13,473 nucleotides of DNA from Arachnopeziza araneosa (taxonomy: Eukaryota > Ascomycota > Leotiomycetes > Helotiales > Arachnopezizaceae), in assembly GCA_003988855.1 (NCBI GenBank), contig QYAI01000282.1, positions 1 to 13,473 on the forward strand, read 5' to 3'. Below the pieces are notes generated by a model, which made no database searches, had not been told where the DNA came from, and was given only the letters and a program-made list of their open reading frames with translations. Of this stretch, positions 1 to 8,808 are shown in pieces. The position numbers and the translations under genes were made by a program. The number at the start of each line of letters is the position of its first letter. Positions within the stretch are counted from its first letter, which is position 1.

Positions 1-424
1 TACTAAAATAACTAATATTACTATTAAAGTAAATTTAAATCTTTACTTTTTTAAAAAATTAACTACGTAGTAAGAAAAAGTTTTTATTTAGACGTTTTCN
101 AAGTAGNTTTTATTAGCTTATNTTGTTTTAGACTACTAAAAGTACTCATATCTAGAAAATCTTAATAAAAAACTTAGTAGTTATTTTATAACTTAAATTA
201 AAAGTTAGTATTTAACTAAACGTCTTTTACGATAAAGTATTTATACTTTATCTTANAGTATTTAAAGATTTCTATTTTTTTTATTTTTTTTTAGCTTAAA
301 TAAAAGAACTTTACTATATAAACNTTTTTAATAAATATATTAGTTTAATAAGTATAAATTAAGAACGTTAAAACTNTACAATTTTCNAGCGTGCTTACTA
401 ATATGTAGTCAGAAGCTATAGAGA
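1..424. other. AT-rich left flank, no gene recognised
   Basis: The stretch is very AT-rich and holds all of the ambiguous bases I noticed in the window (near 100, 107, 122, 256, 324, 376 and 387), which suggests a poorly resolved repeat in the assembly. Every frame on both strands is broken by TAA/TAG, and no frame resembles a protein family. It is probably older mutated repeat DNA, but nothing positive supports an assignment. Confidence 0.6.
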
Positions 425-428
425 CTAA
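425..428. repeat. Target-site duplication of solo LTR, left copy (CTAA)
   Basis: CTAA lies directly next to the minus-strand LTR end and is matched exactly by CTAA at 845-848. Four bases is a usual duplication length for Ty3/gypsy integrases. Confidence 0.8.
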
Positions 429-844
429 TGTACGAGAGGCAGAAGAGCAGCTAATAAAACAAGAGTCTTGTCGGCTTTTAGCTAGCTCTCGATAGTATAT
501 TTTAGAAGAATCAACTAGAGCAAAGAACTCAGAACAAGAACAATGTATGCGCGTGAAGAGCTTAGAAACTAGTGCAAACAACAAACAGAAAACAAGTAGA
601 TAAATCAATGTATCAGTAAGAAGAGAATATTAATGAAATTCGTATAATTAATGCTTTATCTGTACCTAAACTAAATCTATTCGTAAAATTAATCGCATGA
701 ATAAACCTAACTAACTATTCTCTTTCTTATCTGTGTCCTTCTTATGTAGATGCTCTGTAGAACCTTCTTTATAGAAAGTCCTACGCACGTGCTCTCGCTA
801 GCGAAATAACGAAAAAATGTCATGCACTTTAAAACTCTACTACA
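429..844 (-). mobile_element. Solo LTR of the same gypsy family, inverted
   Basis: Read on the minus strand, these 416 bases align throughout with the two LTRs of the large element. They begin TGTAGTAGAG and end CTCGTACA, so the LTR has TG...CA ends. The 4 bases outside each end are identical (CTAA at 425-428 and at 845-848, plus strand), the duplication expected of a single gypsy insertion. No internal sequence follows on either side, so this is a solo LTR left by LTR-LTR recombination. It carries the 42-nt segment missing from the 5' LTR at 1365 but lacks about 17 nt (GACACACAGAACAG region) present in both other copies. Promoter-like marks are retained: CACGTG at 786-791 and TATAAAG (minus strand) at 767-773. 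It is less heavily mutated than the body of the large element. Confidence 0.9.
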
Positions 845-848
845 CTAA
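845..848. repeat. Target-site duplication of solo LTR, right copy (CTAA)
   Basis: CTAA follows the TGTAG start of the minus-strand LTR and matches the left copy at 425-428. Confidence 0.8.
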
Positions 849-851
849 CTA

Positions 852-931
852 CTAAAGTTTATCCGACTGTACAAAATTAACTAAAGTTTATTCGACAAAA
901 TTAACTGAAATTTATCTTACTAAAATCGCTT
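852..931. repeat. Degenerate short tandem repeat, about 3 units
   Basis: Three consecutive units of about 24-29 bases share the pattern CTAAAGTTTATYCGAC...AAAATTAA: at about 852-880, 881-904 and 905-931. The third is diverged (CTGAAATTTATCTTAC). Too short and degenerate to name. Confidence 0.5.
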
Positions 932-1074
932 AATAAGCAAGTTTAAAATATACTTTAAAAACAAATAACTTTTAAATTAAGAAAGCTACTAGTATACTTA
1001 GTACAGCAAAAATAAAAACTGCTTAAAAACTAGTATAATATTAAAAAATATTTGAAAAAAAGTTTAGAGTTAAA

Positions 1075-1150
1075 GTTAGAAGTTTATATTACTATCTATA
1101 TCGCTAGATAGTGTAGTTAGAGTTAGAAGTTCATATTTGCTATATATTAA
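1075..1150. repeat. Imperfect direct repeat with a hairpin between the copies
   Basis: GTTAGAAGTTTATATT at 1075-1090 recurs as GTTAGAAGTTCATATT at 1122-1137, and the similarity runs on into CTATATAT-like sequence. Between the copies, ACTATCTA (1091-1098) and TAGATAGT (1105-1112) form an 8-bp perfect stem with a 6-nt loop. Function unknown; it may be a remnant of a small repeat. Confidence 0.4.
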
Positions 1151-1360
1151 CGCCTATAACTAGCTACAATATTAAAGGTTACTAAAGTTGTATTCTGCTC
1201 GACACTGCTATCTAGTTTAAGCAACAAGTGCAGCTTATCAAGATCTCGCAGCTTCTATCGATATTTAACCTAAGTTTACTTACAGCTGCCTTTGTTCTAG
1301 TTCCTACACCGTTGCCAAAAACCTGTAGAAACCTAGCTATGCCTAGGTAGAATAGAATAC

Positions 1361-1364
1361 CTAC
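1361..1364. repeat. Target-site duplication of full element, left copy (CTAC)
   Basis: CTAC directly precedes the TG start of the 5' LTR and is matched by CTAC at 12587-12590 right after the CA end of the 3' LTR. This pairs the two LTRs as one insertion. Confidence 0.8.
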
Positions 1365-1755
1365 TGTAGTGGGGTTCCAGGGTGCATGACATTTTTCCGT
1401 TATTTCGCTAGCGGGAGCACGTGCGTAGAACTCTCTATAAAGGAGGTTCTACAAAGCATCTACATAAGAAGGATGACACACAGAACAGAGGACAGATAAG
1501 AGAGAGGATAGTTAGTTAGGTTTATTCATGCGATTGATTTTACGAATAGATTCAGTTTGAGTACAGATAAAGCATTGATTATACGGATTTCATTGATATT
1601 CTCTTCTTACTGATACATTAATTTATCTACTTGTTTCTTGTTTGTTGCATACACTAGTTTTTGCTCTAGTTAATTCTTCTAAAATATACTATCGAGAGCT
1701 AGCTAAGAGCCGACGAGACTCTTGTTTTATTAGCTGCTCTTCTGCCTTTCGTACA
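1365..1755 (+). repeat. 5' LTR
   Basis: 391 bases, TGTAGTGGGG...CGTACA. It aligns along its full length with the 3' LTR, but lacks a 42-nt segment that the 3' LTR (12451-12492) and the solo LTR both contain. The gap sits at about 1671 between short T runs, so it is a deletion in this copy after insertion. Most other differences from the 3' LTR are G-to-A or C-to-T, and this copy keeps more G (for example GGGGTTCCAGGG where the 3' LTR has AAAGTTCTAGAG). Confidence 0.92.
1418..1443 (+). promoter_or_regulatory. LTR promoter: CACGTG box and TATA box
   Basis: GCACGTGC (E-box core CACGTG, 1418-1423) is followed 12 bases later by TATAAAGG (1436-1443). Both words and their spacing recur in the 3' LTR (CACGTG 12207-12212, TATAAAG 12225-12231) and in the solo LTR, although the DNA around them has mutated. 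The layout fits a U3 promoter with the transcript starting downstream, near the purine-rich stretch. Which factor binds the E-box is unknown. Confidence 0.5.
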
Positions 1756-2134
1756 TTAGTGACCTACGCAGGAAAGAACGCAGTTAATTCAGATAAGTTT
1801 TTTTCTTAGAGCAAACGATACTATTCAGACTATTCGGCTATCAAACGAGAACAAGTTTACTTAGAAACGCTGATTAAGCATAGTTCGAACAGCAATTGTT
1901 AGAAAAAAAGAAGTAACGGCTAGAACGTTAAGAATAAAGGCGAACACGAGTCGGAAATTGCAGTTTAAAGCGTCCGATGTTTAATTGCCGAAAATAAGAA
2001 TAAAGGTTCGAAAACAAGAAGTAAAGCTAAGAAATGCCTTGTTAGAATAAAACAAGATTAAAGTTATTAGAAACAAAGTTGCTCTGATAAGCTGTCTGCT
2101 AATTCTTACTGTACTAGGAAGATTAGTAGAAATA
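1756..2134 (+). other. 5' leader between LTR and first gag ATG
   Basis: After the primer-binding site the gag frame contains TGA at 1766 and again at 1871-1873. TGA is not a usual product of the mutations seen here, so coding probably starts later. From 1874 the gag frame is largely open and rich in Lys/Arg/Glu, so an upstream start cannot be excluded. The first ATG in frame is at 2135. This part keeps more GG words than the core of the element. Confidence 0.4.
1757..1773 (+). other. Probable tRNA primer-binding site
   Basis: One base after the CA end of the 5' LTR the sequence reads TAGTGACCTACGCAGGA. If the first codon-like TAG was TGG before mutation (GG to AG is the prevailing change here), this is the TGG start expected for a site complementary to a tRNA 3' CCA end. 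The tRNA is not identified, so this is a positional inference. Confidence 0.4.
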
Positions 2135-4528
2135 ATGCTTAACGCGGTCTAAGCAGTCTTTTTCTTATCTGAGAAGCAATAAAGAGAAGAGACAGGAATA
2201 AGAAGAGAAGAAAAAGAAGTTTTAGAGAAAGAAGAAGCAGCAGCAAGTTTAGAAAATTAAAGCTTAGAAGTTTCGGAAGTTTCGTCAAGATTATCAGAAA
2301 AACGAAGAAACAAAAGAAGAACTAGAAAAGCTCGAGAGAAAAGTATAAGTTTAACTTACTTAAGAAGCAGCTTATTATCTTCGTTTTTGCTAGAAAGACT
2401 AGATACATCGAACTAAAAGAACTTAAAAATACCTCGACTAAGTTCGACAGTAATTACTCTTACTACACCTTTCTTATACGCTAAAGAAATAGCGAACTGT
2501 TCAGAAAGTACAGATGCTAGTGCTCAGGCAGCAACTACAGCTGCAATTATAAATTAGTTTAAGAGATTAGTAGCTGCTTAGAAAGCAAAAGCTTTGCTTT
2601 CTAAGACAAGTAAAACTTTATAGTTCGCTAGACGCAACATTACCTTATTTCTAAAGAAGTATAATATAATGTGCGAAAACTATAATGTTGCTTCTAAAAC
2701 TAAGAAAAAGCGAATCGTACTTTACATAGCACTACTAATTCGTAACGAAGTTAAGACGCTGCTAACATACACTCTAGATAGATACAATAAAGCTTTGTTT
2801 TATAAGAAACTAAAGAAGCTGTACTAAGAGCAAGATTAGAAAGCTTTTAAGAACAGTGTAACGTTTCTTAAAAGTTTAGTTAATCGCATAAAAGCTAGCA
2901 AGATTTCTATAAAGCAATACATTAGCTTTTTTTACTACACATTCTAAAAGCTTGTTAGAGATAGAAAAATCAGCAACAAAGAAAGATGTAAACTGTTTAT
3001 TAAAAAGTTGCTAAACTTAGTGCAGCAACAGATTATAACTAAGACTTCGTACGATCTTAGCAAAGCAGATGCTAAGATGTATAAGAAAGTTAAGAAAGTA
3101 GCAAAAAAAGCAGCAACAAGTAAAAAGAAATAAACTTAGTATAACTGCAGAATTAATCTAGAAAATGCTTAGTTATACAAAGATCGTGTTAATAATGCAC
3201 TAATAAAAATTTTAAATAAGAAAGATAATGTAGCTGTAAACTTTCTTAATAAACTAGTAGTTAGAACGAAGACTAAAAAGCTCGCAGCTAAGCGTGCAGT
3301 TTTAAAGAAATTTTTCTTAAAAGAAAGAAAGACAAATTTCGATCGCTTGACAGAGAAGCTTGAGAAGTTGTTTCTGAATGTCGTAACTTAGAATTAGATA
3401 AAAGCTATAAACGCAGAAGCAGTTAAAAATATGTTACGCTAGCTCTAGAGCTTGCTTGCGTCTAATTAGCATTAAAATTCTTATTATGAAAATAAACACA
3501 GAAATCGAGAAATAAGTAGATTATAGCTAAAAAGCAATTCTACATACTAACAGAATTAGCTAGCGACAACAACAGCTTAAGAAAACATAGCTTAGATTAA
3601 ACTTGCTAGAGTATATGCAAACGCTGCATACGAAAGCAAAAAATATAAAGCACTAAAAAGATGCTACGCTTGCTTTAATCGTAACTAAAATAAAGCTTTT
3701 ATTCTGAATCTTACTTATTTTTACTTGCGAAGTTGTTTTTTTTTAGATAAGTGCATAGCTCGAAATTGCATTTATTATATTAATAGTCGATACTTCTAAA
3801 GTTTTTAAAATCTTACTGCGCAATTAAAAGAAGTTTACTTTCTAAAAAATACTGCTTAGGTTTAGTTTATTCGAAAGCACTTGTCTAGTAAGCTTTAAAA
3901 CTTCGACATAAACAAAAGATTAGAAAACCGCGCTTGTTAAAAAAAAGATAAGAAAGTAGCAGATTAGGCACGAAGTTAAGAAAGTAAAAGCTCTGTACAA
4001 TTAGTTAACGCTTTGATTACTTGTCTAAAGGTAAGTGCTTACTTACTCGAGGTTAGTGCTGCAAAAACAAAAAAACTAGATAAATTCGATAAGAAACTTG
4101 TAGTAAGAAAAAGTAATAAATTATCTACAAGAATCTATGTAAACGCTTCTAACACGAAAGCACAGAGAACTTCTAAATCTAAGCAAGAAAAAGTTCTTCG
4201 TAAAAAGAAAGTTTAGCAAGATAAGCTGCTAAAAGTTAGTAGTCTAAATAATAAAAAAAACGCGCAGATAGATAAGAACGTTAATAAAAAAGTTAAGCAT
4301 TATTATTAAGTATTTTAAACTTTAGATTATAAGAAAATTAAAGAAGTTATTAACAAGCGAAAACTTTGCAAGCTTTTTGCTTTATTGCTAAAGCTACAGA
4401 AAAGTATAAAATTAATTATAAATATTATAAAAGCTTCGAACTTAGCTTAAGCAGTTCGTAACTAGTTTAGAAAGAATAACGCTTACTACTTTACAATCGT
4501 TAAGATAAAGCTTAAAATCGCTTAAGAT
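2135..4528 (+). pseudogene. gag: gag-like capsid region (mutated)
   Basis: This would have encoded the structural protein that assembles the cytoplasmic particle and binds the element RNA. In the frame starting at 2135 the sequence reads as one long protein if TAA/TAG are taken as mutated Gln/Trp codons. The N-terminal part (2135-2600) is charged, then Ser/Ala-rich. A helical capsid-like core follows at about 2620-3130, including KKLKKLY, EQD, FLKSLVNRIKASKISIKQY and FIKKLLNLVQQQI, the pattern of the retrotransposon Gag family. A cysteine-rich patch lies at 3662-3769 (Cys codons at 3662, 3671, 3734, 3752 and 3767) with no clear CCHC knuckle. The rest, to about 4528, is basic and Ser-rich. Two intact fragments of 60-70 codons (4013-4216 and 4529-4729) lie in this same frame. 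The border with protease is approximate. Start codon uncertain; ATG 2135 is the first in frame after a TGA. Confidence 0.75.
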
Positions 4529-5339
4529 ATGCAAGAAATGTTAATGCTTATTTCAGAACTTTTAGCTAGTATAAAGCGTTTTCTTAGAGAATTACGAGTA
4601 GCAGCACGAGAACTTAGAACAATTAAAAGTAATTTAATAACGTATACGAAGCTTGTTTTATCTAAGAAAGTTGTTAAGTCTTTACGCTTAACTGTTTCGC
4701 TAAAAGAAAATAAAGCTTACATACATTAAAGAAAACTGCTTAATACTAGCGCTAAGTGCAATATTATACTAACTAAAGTAGCTAGAAATCTTAAGTGTTC
4801 TATTAAACTCGTACTTGCACTTTAGCTTTTTACTGCTACAAGTAATACTTTTTTATTTGAAAAAGTAGCAATTATTACTGTCGAAATTACTTTAAAAGTT
4901 TTTTTCGATTAAGCTTTTTTTCTAGTAAAAAACGCTCTAAAGATGCTGCTTAAGCAGCTATTTATTGTATCGACTAAGATAGCTCTTGCGTACTAAGTTA
5001 ATAAGTTAATTAATAGTATATTTAGCAGTTCTTCTAACTGTAAAATTAAATGCACAGTTATAATAGTTTTTTTTGCAAGAACAATAATGCAGCTAGATAA
5101 ATCTAAAAAGCAAGCAAAGCGCTTTGCGTATGTAGAAGATAGTTTAAACAGTAATAGCTCGGAAAACTAGCAGCTAGCACTTACGCTTAAATATGTAGTG
5201 TTAGCAAAAGTTCAAACTGTAAAACTAAGCACAACACATTTGTTTTATATGTACAAAAGTTAGAAAGTATAAAGAAATATGTTTTTAAGTAAAATACGTT
5301 ATATGTTCGAAGTTTAAAAAATTTTTATAAGTAGCTATA
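4529..5339 (+). pseudogene. Aspartic protease region (mutated)
   Basis: The retropepsin-type protease cuts the Gag-Pol polyprotein. It continues in the gag frame. The active site is at 4736-4768, reading L-L-N-T-S-A-K-C-N-I-I, which corresponds to the family motif LLDTGAECNVI with Asp to Asn (codon AAT 4742-4744), Gly to Ser and Glu to Lys, each explained by one G-to-A change. Downstream residues fit a retropepsin fold: a V-A-R-N-L stretch, then LFTATSNTF, where the family has a T-A-T/S-G strand, and KQLFI, where the family has G.PFL/I. After about 5010 a linker rich in Ser and Asn leads to the RT frame. The frame changes from this one to the pol frame somewhere between about 5160 and 5340. 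With the catalytic Asp gone it would be inactive even without the stops. Confidence 0.85.
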
Positions 5340-5847
5340 TTTAACTAATAAAGATAAGCAGCAGTAGTTAAAGCTGCAAGAAAAGTAAAATCGAAAATAC
5401 ACGCTAAAGATTAATAAAGCGTACAAAACAAAAGCTTAGAAAGTGCAACTTTAAGATGTAAACAATAGAACAAAAAATAGCTCTAGTAAATTAAAAAATT
5501 AGTATAAAAGATCTAGAGTTTAAGATACGTTGCAACTGCAGATTAGCAAATACAAAAAGCACTTGTTACTTCGTATTGCACTATTTTAGAAAAGTAGCAA
5601 GCTAACGATAAAGCGCTTTGCTAGCTTAGACGTTAGAAAGTAGTTAAGCTTAGAGAAAAAGCAGTTGTTCGAAGAAATTATGCTTAACAAAAAAAAAGCT
5701 ATTGCTTTTAAATAAAAAGATATTAGAAAAATTTATTTAAATGTAATACTTTTACTTTTTATTAAGACAGTGCTTTATAAAGCGTAGCAAGAAAAAAACT
5801 TTTCTTGTTCTAAAGTACTGCTGCTAGTAGTAACTAAAATGCTAATC

Positions 5848-6640
5848 GAAAGACTAGACTATAGTGTTTTTAAGAAATGCAACAAACTATACAAAAACTT
5901 TTAGTTCTTAGTTAAAAAAAAACAAGCTAATAAATACTAACTAATTAATGTAGCAATAAAGATAAATGCAGTAACAATAAAAAACGCTAACATGCTACTA
6001 TTAGTAAATAAATTTTCAAAGAAGTTTGCTAGATTAAAGTGTGCTTTTTTTATTAATTTTTTTTTTAAATACAATTAACTAGACTTAGATTTACGAAGTA
6101 AAGATCTTACTGCATTTATAACACTACTTAAACTATTAAGAATAACAACTTTGCTTTAAAGTGCTACAAACTTAGTAGCTTAATTTGTAAGAGTAGTAAT
6201 GTTAATTTTACAAGACTTTTTTCTAAAGATAGCAATGCTATTTCTTAATAATATTAGTGTAAAAGAAGCTTATACAGACTATAATAGCAAAAAAACGCTG
6301 TCTAGTATTAGAAAACACGTATTTAAGCATTTTATAAATCTGCAAGCTACACTTAATTAAGTTAAAAAAGCAAGCGCTTGCATAAAACCTAAATTACAGT
6401 TTTGCTATAATAGAATAATCGTCGTAAAGTTTGTTTGTAAAGCAAGTAGTAAAAAACTAAAAGCTTTAAAAATTTAAAAGATTGTTAGTTAGAAGTGCTG
6501 CTATACGATTAGTAAAGTAAAAGTTTTCTTAAAAATCTGTGTGTACTACTGCATCTAAATTAAATACTTTAGTCTAATCGCAGAACTTTTGTACTGCTTT
6601 TAAAAAAAAAGTGTTAAGTTTGTATAAGAAAAAAAACAGC
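5848..6640 (+). other. Reverse transcriptase domain
   Basis: Family blocks are readable in order: ERLDYSVF, the N-x-W/F-FLVKKK block, KYW-LINVA (family KYRLINVA), the first catalytic block reading F-I-N-F-F-F-K-Y-N (family S-L-I-D-F-F-S-G-Y-D/N), DLTAFITLL, TTLLWSATNLVAWFVR (family TTLP.GATNSVAQFVR), and FLNNI (family FLDDI). The catalytic Asp codons are now AAT at 6055-6057, 6247-6249 and 6250-6252. The domain would have copied element RNA to DNA inside the particle. Confidence 0.92.
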
Positions 6641-6719
6641 AAAAAGCTATAAAGCTGCTAAAAAAAAAGCTTGTATTAGCGCTATTGCTTTGCAAACTTT
6701 AATACAAACTTAACAGCAG

Positions 6720-7110
6720 CTAGAAGAAAATTATCTTAGAAGTAAACGCTTTATTAATTAGCTAAAGTAAAACGCTAAGTTAAATTAATAACAAAAGCTA
6801 GCGACAAGTTGCACGCTACGAATTTAGTATGTAGAATAAAGCAAAGCAAAGCTATAATGCTACGAAGAAAAAATGCTGTAAAGTGCTAAAGTGCCTGCGA
6901 AAAGTTAGATTCTAGCTTTATAAAGTGCACTTTGTTTTAAAAACAAATGCTAAGACTCTAGTTGCACAGCTAAATAAAGCAGCTACGAATCTCTCTAGAG
7001 CATTAGTAACTAAGTAGTTAGCATAGATTTGTTTGTTTGATTTTAAAGTTAAGCACGTTAAAAGAACTAAGCATACTGCTGCAGATAAACTGTTAAGAAA
7101 GTCTAAGCAA
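6720..7110 (+). other. RNase H domain
   Basis: Recognisable blocks are ILEVNA (family ILEVDA), VARYESSVWN, QSYNATKKKC (family Q.YDATKRECR), KVRFWLYGVHFVL (with Trp as TAG), ALVTRWLAW and HTAAD. Of the four acidic catalytic positions, three are altered: Asp to Asn at 6745-6747, Glu to Lys at 6871-6873 and Asp to Asn at 6946-6948. The fourth, in HTAAD (GAT 7084-7086), is kept. The domain degrades the RNA strand of the RNA/DNA hybrid. Confidence 0.9.
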
Positions 7111-7439
7111 AAGAAAAATAGCTTAAAGAATAAAGAAAAGCTTAACATTAACGACATTATTGCTTTAAAGTTAAAGTTAGCTAAAGTTAATTTCGTCTAG
7201 CAAGCTAAAAGCTAAAACTTTGAAGACGTGCTTACTAATAACTACTTAAAGCGTTTACAAAAGATTGCTAAGTACTTAACAACACTAGCACAGCTAGAAA
7301 GCTTGTCTTAATTAAAGTTTCGAAGTCTTCAGAAGAAATTAGCAAAGTATAGTGTTTAAAATCGTTAGCTATAGACTGTAGCTACGAAATTATATTTACC
7401 GAAGCTTGTAGTTAATAATAAAGCTTAGATTCTAAAGAT

Positions 7440-8450
7440 TTTTAGTAAGTTGCATAACAAGACTAGACATAAGAAAAGAAAGACAACATATTACTATATT
7501 GCAAATTAATACTTCTAGCTTGACATGTAAACAAGCTGTAAAGATTATGTAAGAACTTGCAAAGTGTGTTAGCACTGTAGCAAAGATTGCTTTAAAGAAG
7601 CTTTTTTTTCTAAACAAGTAGTTCTATTGTTTTATTAGATCGAAATTAATGTAGTCAAGCTACTAAAACATAGTAAAAAAAACTGTTTTGTAGCAGCTAG
7701 ATGCGACTTCTCTAAGTAGCTAGAAGCTAAAGCAATAAAGAACTTAACTGCAAAAAAAATTGTAAAGTTTATGTAAAATAATATTATTTGCTGTTATAAA
7801 GTGTTTAAAAAAATTCGCTTAGACAAAGAACTTAAATTTAGAAAAAAAGTTATTAGCATGTTAAATAACTTAGAAGTAAAGCGAAAAGTAATATCTGCTT
7901 ACAATTTAAAAAGAAATAAAATAATTAAACGCAGTTATCGCTAGATTTAAGATATCTTGCTTGCTTTCTCGAATAAAAGTTAGCGCTTATAGTTAAAGTA
8001 CGTTTTTATAATGCTTTTTGCAAATTAAACTACTGTGCATCGTTTTACTAAGCATACTTTTTTCTACATAGTATATAGTTAAAAAGCTGTTTTACTTGTA
8101 AAGACTTGTTATCTTACATAAAAAGTTTTGCTATAGCATAAAGTTCGTACAAGAAAAAAACTTATTGCTATAAAAACTCGTTAGCTTATAATGCAAGATA
8201 AAGATGTAGTAAAATCTAAGCTAAGCAAGAAAAAGCATTAAAAAAATAACTAAGCTGCATTTAACTCTAATTATTAGATTTAGACTAAACTTATACAAAA
8301 GAATAATCTAGTTTTAACATATAACGTAAAGCAGATTAATTAAGACATGTCTAAGAAAACAAAGCTTTTGTATTAGTAGCTTAAACTTTTTAGAGTAGTT
8401 AGTGTTAATCAAACTACAAGGTGCTATGTGCTAGAAGAACTTAATAGTAC
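7440..8450 (+). other. Integrase: zinc module, catalytic core and GPY/F-like end
   Basis: The HHCC zinc module is intact: His 7453-7455, His 7468-7470, Cys 7558-7560, Cys 7567-7569, spacing H-x4-H-x29-C-x2-C. The catalytic triad lies at 7648-7650 (AAT, Asn for Asp), 7822-7824 (GAC, Asp kept) and 7927-7929 (AAA, Lys for Glu), the last two 35 codons apart, which fits the D,D-35-E arrangement. Between them LEVKRKVISAYN matches the family block L.V.R..S.YNP. Near 8380-8440 FRVVSVNQT...YVLEELN is the GPY/F-type C-terminal module seen in many gypsy integrases. It would have joined the cDNA ends to the target and made the 4-bp duplications. Confidence 0.92.
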
Positions 8451-8808
8451 GCTTATTTAACGAACATATGTTAGCAATTGTGTTAAGAAGTTTCTTAAAC
8501 GAAAAAAGTACTAGTTCTTAATAAAAAATCTATTTGCGTTACTATTTAATAAAAGTTCGGAAGAAAAGCAAGTTAAGAAAGAAAAAAGCACTAAAAAAGC
8601 TACTGCATTTTAAGAAGATAGTAGAAGTTAAGAGATTAAAAGAGCTACTAACGTTGTAGTCAAAGTACTAAAAGTTAAAAAATCAGAAAAGCACAAGTAT
8701 GTTAAATTTAAGAATATTAATAAAAGCTTAGAAGCAAGTTAATAGCTTAAGCACGCTAAGTCTGACGTTCGTTCTTTTAAGAAAGTAGAAAGTAAGAGAA
8801 TTAGCTAA

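Larger units (their letters stand above)
849..1360. other. Spacer between solo LTR and full element
   Basis: About 510 bases of pre-insertion DNA. The left half is very AT-rich and contains short degenerate repeats. The right part (about 1150-1360) keeps GG, CC, TCA and TGG words and is clearly less mutated than the retrotransposon body. On the minus strand, 1215-1360 is open in one frame (about 49 codons) and this frame runs on into the right flank if the element is taken out. No known family is recognised. Confidence 0.6.
5341..8808 (+). pseudogene. pol: pol: reverse transcriptase, RNase H, integrase (mutated)
   Basis: About 1,155 codons in one frame with no indel that I could find, only TAA/TAG substitutions at Gln and Trp positions. 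Domain order is N-terminal linker (5341-5847), RT (about 5848-6640), RNase H (about 6720-7110), integrase zinc module (7440-7570), integrase core (7620-8000), a GPY/F-like C-terminal module (about 8380-8450) and an acidic tail to TAA 8806-8808. That TAA could itself be a mutated codon, but little coding pattern follows. The frame is offset by -1 from gag/protease. The tail originally would have been Glu/Asp-rich (many Lys codons here correspond to Glu after G-to-A change). This identifies a Ty3/gypsy element with fair certainty; the clade within it, and whether the tail is a chromodomain-like tether, remain open. Confidence 0.92.

Noticed and set aside
345..608. Minus-strand ORF of 87 codons
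   Set aside because: It overlaps the solo LTR (429-844) and contains ambiguous bases. It is a chance open stretch in LTR sequence, with no family resemblance.
429..1755. Inverted LTR pair as terminal inverted repeats of one DNA transposon
   Set aside because: Each LTR copy has its own duplication (CTAA, CTAC), and the right copy pairs with the direct repeat at 12154-12586, so they are two insertions.
4013..4729. Separate small genes at 4013-4216 and 4529-4729
   Set aside because: Both are in the gag/protease frame and are simply the longest stretches between mutated stops, not independent genes.
6918..7617. Minus-strand ORFs at 6918-7157 and 7432-7617
   Set aside because: They lie opposite the RNase H and integrase coding stretches and are low-complexity shadows of them.
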